Source of the DNA: Peptoniphilaceae bacterium AM52-5BH
GTDB taxonomy: Bacteria > Bacillota > Clostridia > Tissierellales > Peptoniphilaceae
Reading direction: 5' to 3'
NCBI GenBank assembly: GCA_027669155.1
Contig: JAQEDR010000011.1
Location: 1-64,000 of the forward strand
Length of the DNA stretch: 64,000 nucleotides
Shown here: positions 62,163 through 64,000 of the stretch, piece after piece
Numbering within the stretch: the first letter of the stretch is position 1
How the letters are laid out: every line of letters begins with the position of its first letter
Translations under genes and position numbers: made by a program
Notes under the pieces: generated by a model
What the model saw: only the letters and a program-made list of their open reading frames with translations
Databases searched by the model: none
Told to the model about the DNA's origin: nothing

Positions 62163-63428
62163 CTACTGATTAATTAGATTTAATTTCTTAAGAAGGGTCA
62201 TAAAGGCAGATAGGACAACTGCCACAACTGAGGCTAAGACCATTCCTTGTAGTTGGATTGAACCAAACTTTAGAGAAAGTCCTGAAAGACCTGCTATAAA
62301 TATAACTGATGTCAAAACTAGGTTAATTGATTTAGAATAATCTACCTTCTGATCTACCAAGAGTCTTATACCACTTGTACCTATCATTCCATAAAGTAGG
62401 AAGGTTACTCCTCCTATTACATTTCCAGGAATTGTCTGGATAATTGCAGCCAAAGGTCCAAGGAAGGCCATGATTATTGAAATAACTGCAGCTCCTCCAA
62501 TAACTTGGACTGAGTAGACTCCTGTGATAGCCATAACCCCGATATTTTCTCCATAAGTTGTAGTAGGAACACCACCCACTAGACCTGATAGGGCTGATGA
62601 GAAGTTATCGGCAAATATTGATCTGTGTAGACCTGGTTCTTTTAATAAATCTCTTCCTATGATATTGCTCGTTACAACTTGGTGAGAAATATGCTCACTA
62701 GTAATTACTAAAATCACCGGAAGCATAGCAAGAATTGCACTAGCAGAAAACTTTGGAGCTGAGAAGTCTGGAATGGTAAAAAGGCTAGCTTCTCTTACTG
62801 GAGTAAAATCCACCATACCGAAAAATACAGCAGCAACATAGCCTACCACAATTGAGATTAGGATTGGAATTGTTGAGAAGAATCCCTTAAAGGCAACTGA
62901 TCCAATGATAGCTGTAAATAGTGTTATAAAGAAAACTAAAAAGTCTTTCTTTGAGGCTGTATCTGTCATAAGATTGGCCCCGATTGTTCCACCAGTTACA
63001 GTATTTCCAGCAAGCTCAAAGCCTATTAGGGCAACAACCGCTCCCATTGCTGCAGGTGGAAGAAGGACATCTATCCAACTTGTCCCAAACTTATATATTA
63101 CATAAGCTAAGATACAACCGAGAATTCCGACCACAATAAAAGCACCCTGAGCATATTGGAAACCTTCGCTTGCGATAATAGCTGTACCTGGAGCTAAAAA
63201 TGCGAATGAAGAACCCAAATAAGCAGGTGCTTTTTGTTTAGTAATTAATATAAATAATAAAGTTCCGATACCATTCATCAATAATACGATACCTGGATTA
63301 ATACCAAATAAAATAGGAACTAAGACACTAGCGCCAAACATTGCAAAAGTATGTTGGATCGACAAGGGTAATAATAATTTTAATGGAACTTTTTCTTCTA
63401 CTTTGTAGATTTTTTTAGAATTTTTCAT
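62163..63428 (-). CDS. uraA: Uracil permease, NCS2 family
   Basis: A 421-residue 14-helix transporter: LLPLSIQHTFAMFGASVLVP (about 19-38), YLGSSFAFLAPG, and GGVPTTTYGENIGVMAITGV (about 283-302) with the NCS2 signature Glu/Asn. Proton-coupled uracil import for salvage. GGGAGG precedes the ATG. Monocistronic with a strong promoter; no PyrR leader seen. Confidence 0.9.
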   Translation of the reverse strand: MKNSKKIYKVEEKVPLKLLLPLSIQHTFAMFGASVLVPILFGINPGIVLLMNGIGTLLFILITKQKAPAYLGSSFAFLAPGTAIIASEGFQYAQGAFIVVGILGCILAYVIYKFGTSWIDVLLPPAAMGAVVALIGFELAGNTVTGGTIGANLMTDTASKKDFLVFFITLFTAIIGSVAFKGFFSTIPILISIVVGYVAAVFFGMVDFTPVREASLFTIPDFSAPKFSASAILAMLPVILVITSEHISHQVVTSNIIGRDLLKEPGLHRSIFADNFSSALSGLVGGVPTTTYGENIGVMAITGVYSVQVIGGAAVISIIMAFLGPLAAIIQTIPGNVIGGVTFLLYGMIGTSGIRLLVDQKVDYSKSINLVLTSVIFIAGLSGLSLKFGSIQLQGMVLASVVAVVLSAFMTLLKKLNLINQ

Positions 63429-63454
63429 AATACCTCCCTAAATTTCCACATGAT

Positions 63455-63483
63455 ATTGTAGCAAAATAAAGGGAACTTGTCAA
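63455..63483 (-). promoter_or_regulatory. Promoter of uraA
   Basis: TTGACA (63483-63478), 17-base spacer, TACAAT (63460-63455), 27 bases before the start. Confidence 0.75.
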
Positions 63484-63525
63484 ACTAAATAATTAAAATA
63501 AATTTCTAACTAACTATCTTACTAT

Positions 63526-64000
63526 TTATTTTTCACAAACTAATTCGACAATATTGTCCTCTATCCCAATAATTTTAAAACCTAGGTCCGTATGGATTTT
63601 ATAAGCATATGTTCGTGTTTTCTCAAAATCATTATGAAGATATTTTATATTTTTAAAGGAAAAAGCCTTATCGATTAAAAGTTTTAGACCAGCCTTGCCG
63701 TAACCCTGTCCCCTATACTCATTCTTAATTACAATACCTATATCTCTGGTGAGAAATCCTAAGCTTGAAGGATGAAAATTTACATCACCTACAAATGATT
63801 TTAAGTCTTCATCATAGATATAGGCGTAAAAATAATGACCTGGATTGAAAAAATAAATATCATACCATCTTTTCCGAAAGCTTCTATCGTGACTTATGCA
63901 CCCTGTAGTCTTATCGTATCCAGCAAATTTCAGATCATATCCTTTGTTGTAAGCCATAGTAAGAGGATCATTTAATAAACTTTTGGCAAAATCTAATTCA
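63526..64000 (-). CDS. GNAT family acetyltransferase, 5' end outside the window
   Basis: A GNAT enzyme with RDIGIVIKNEYRGQGYGKAG (the acetyl-CoA loop GQGYG) and a C-terminal YAYKIHTDLGFKIIGIEDN. An ATG at 63957 is possible, but the frame stays open to the window edge and encodes ELDFAKSLLNDPLTMAYNKG, which looks like natural GNAT sequence, so the real start is beyond 64000. Target unknown. Confidence 0.75.
   Translation of the reverse strand, partial: ELDFAKSLLNDPLTMAYNKGYDLKFAGYDKTTGCISHDRSFRKRWYDIYFFNPGHYFYAYIYDEDLKSFVGDVNFHPSSLGFLTRDIGIVIKNEYRGQGYGKAGLKLLIDKAFSFKNIKYLHNDFEKTRTYAYKIHTDLGFKIIGIEDNIVELVCEK

Overview
The window looks like chromosome from a low-GC, Gram-positive, strictly anaerobic Firmicute, most likely an Anaerococcus-type coccus (Peptoniphilaceae). 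This is inferred from A+T-rich DNA, strong AGGAGG-type ribosome binding sites, T-box leaders, [FeFe]-hydrogenase maturases HydE/F/G, a FemAB-type cell-wall enzyme, an OatA-like O-acetyltransferase and a sortase-type surface protein. No rRNA, tRNA or CRISPR array was seen.

Layout. 1-10.4 kb: two inverted, diverged copies of a ~720-bp non-coding, hairpin-rich element with terminal inverted repeats flank ~8.9 kb holding a repeat-rich surface protein, PepD, HemZ, a small ABC exporter operon, a decayed serine recombinase, a CpXC protein, an ECF S component and an orphan protein. 10.4-23 kb: a nucleoside-hydrolase-like/FUSC operon, MATE and MFS exporters, glutaminase, HD and NlpC/P60 proteins, and a threonine aldolase/MORN/OatA operon. 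23-28 kb: a purine-nucleoside ABC importer (BMP lipoprotein, ATPase, two permeases). 28-30.4 kb: glycerol facilitator plus GlpA-like dehydrogenase behind a promoter with a CcpA-type site and a leader terminator. 30.4-37 kb: a hairpin MITE, DJ-1, RlmH, an ATP-cone protein, a candidate structured RNA, and a femX-ABC-CARDB-FtsX operon. 37.4-42.1 kb: a two-component system with its ABC exporter. 42-51.3 kb: ileS with an Ile T-box, an AMMECR1-like protein, glutathione peroxidase, and metNIQQ with a Met T-box.

51.36-51.62 kb: the most exciting item, a compact locus with the complete architecture of an Fst/par-type type I toxin-antitoxin: a 32-codon hydrophobic peptide, a convergent antisense RNA promoter, a shared bidirectional terminator, repeats that let the antisense RNA cover the toxin start, and a 5' hairpin that masks the ribosome binding site.

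51.7-55.7 kb: hydG-hydF and, convergent, a small Cys-rich protein with hydE. 55.8-64 kb: ctpA-mgtE-thioesterase-HD-like operon, two secreted FIVAR-like proteins sharing a C-terminal domain, MntP, UraA and a GNAT enzyme cut by the window edge. Several annotated starts were moved downstream of the longest open frame because a good ribosome binding site sits just before an internal start codon.
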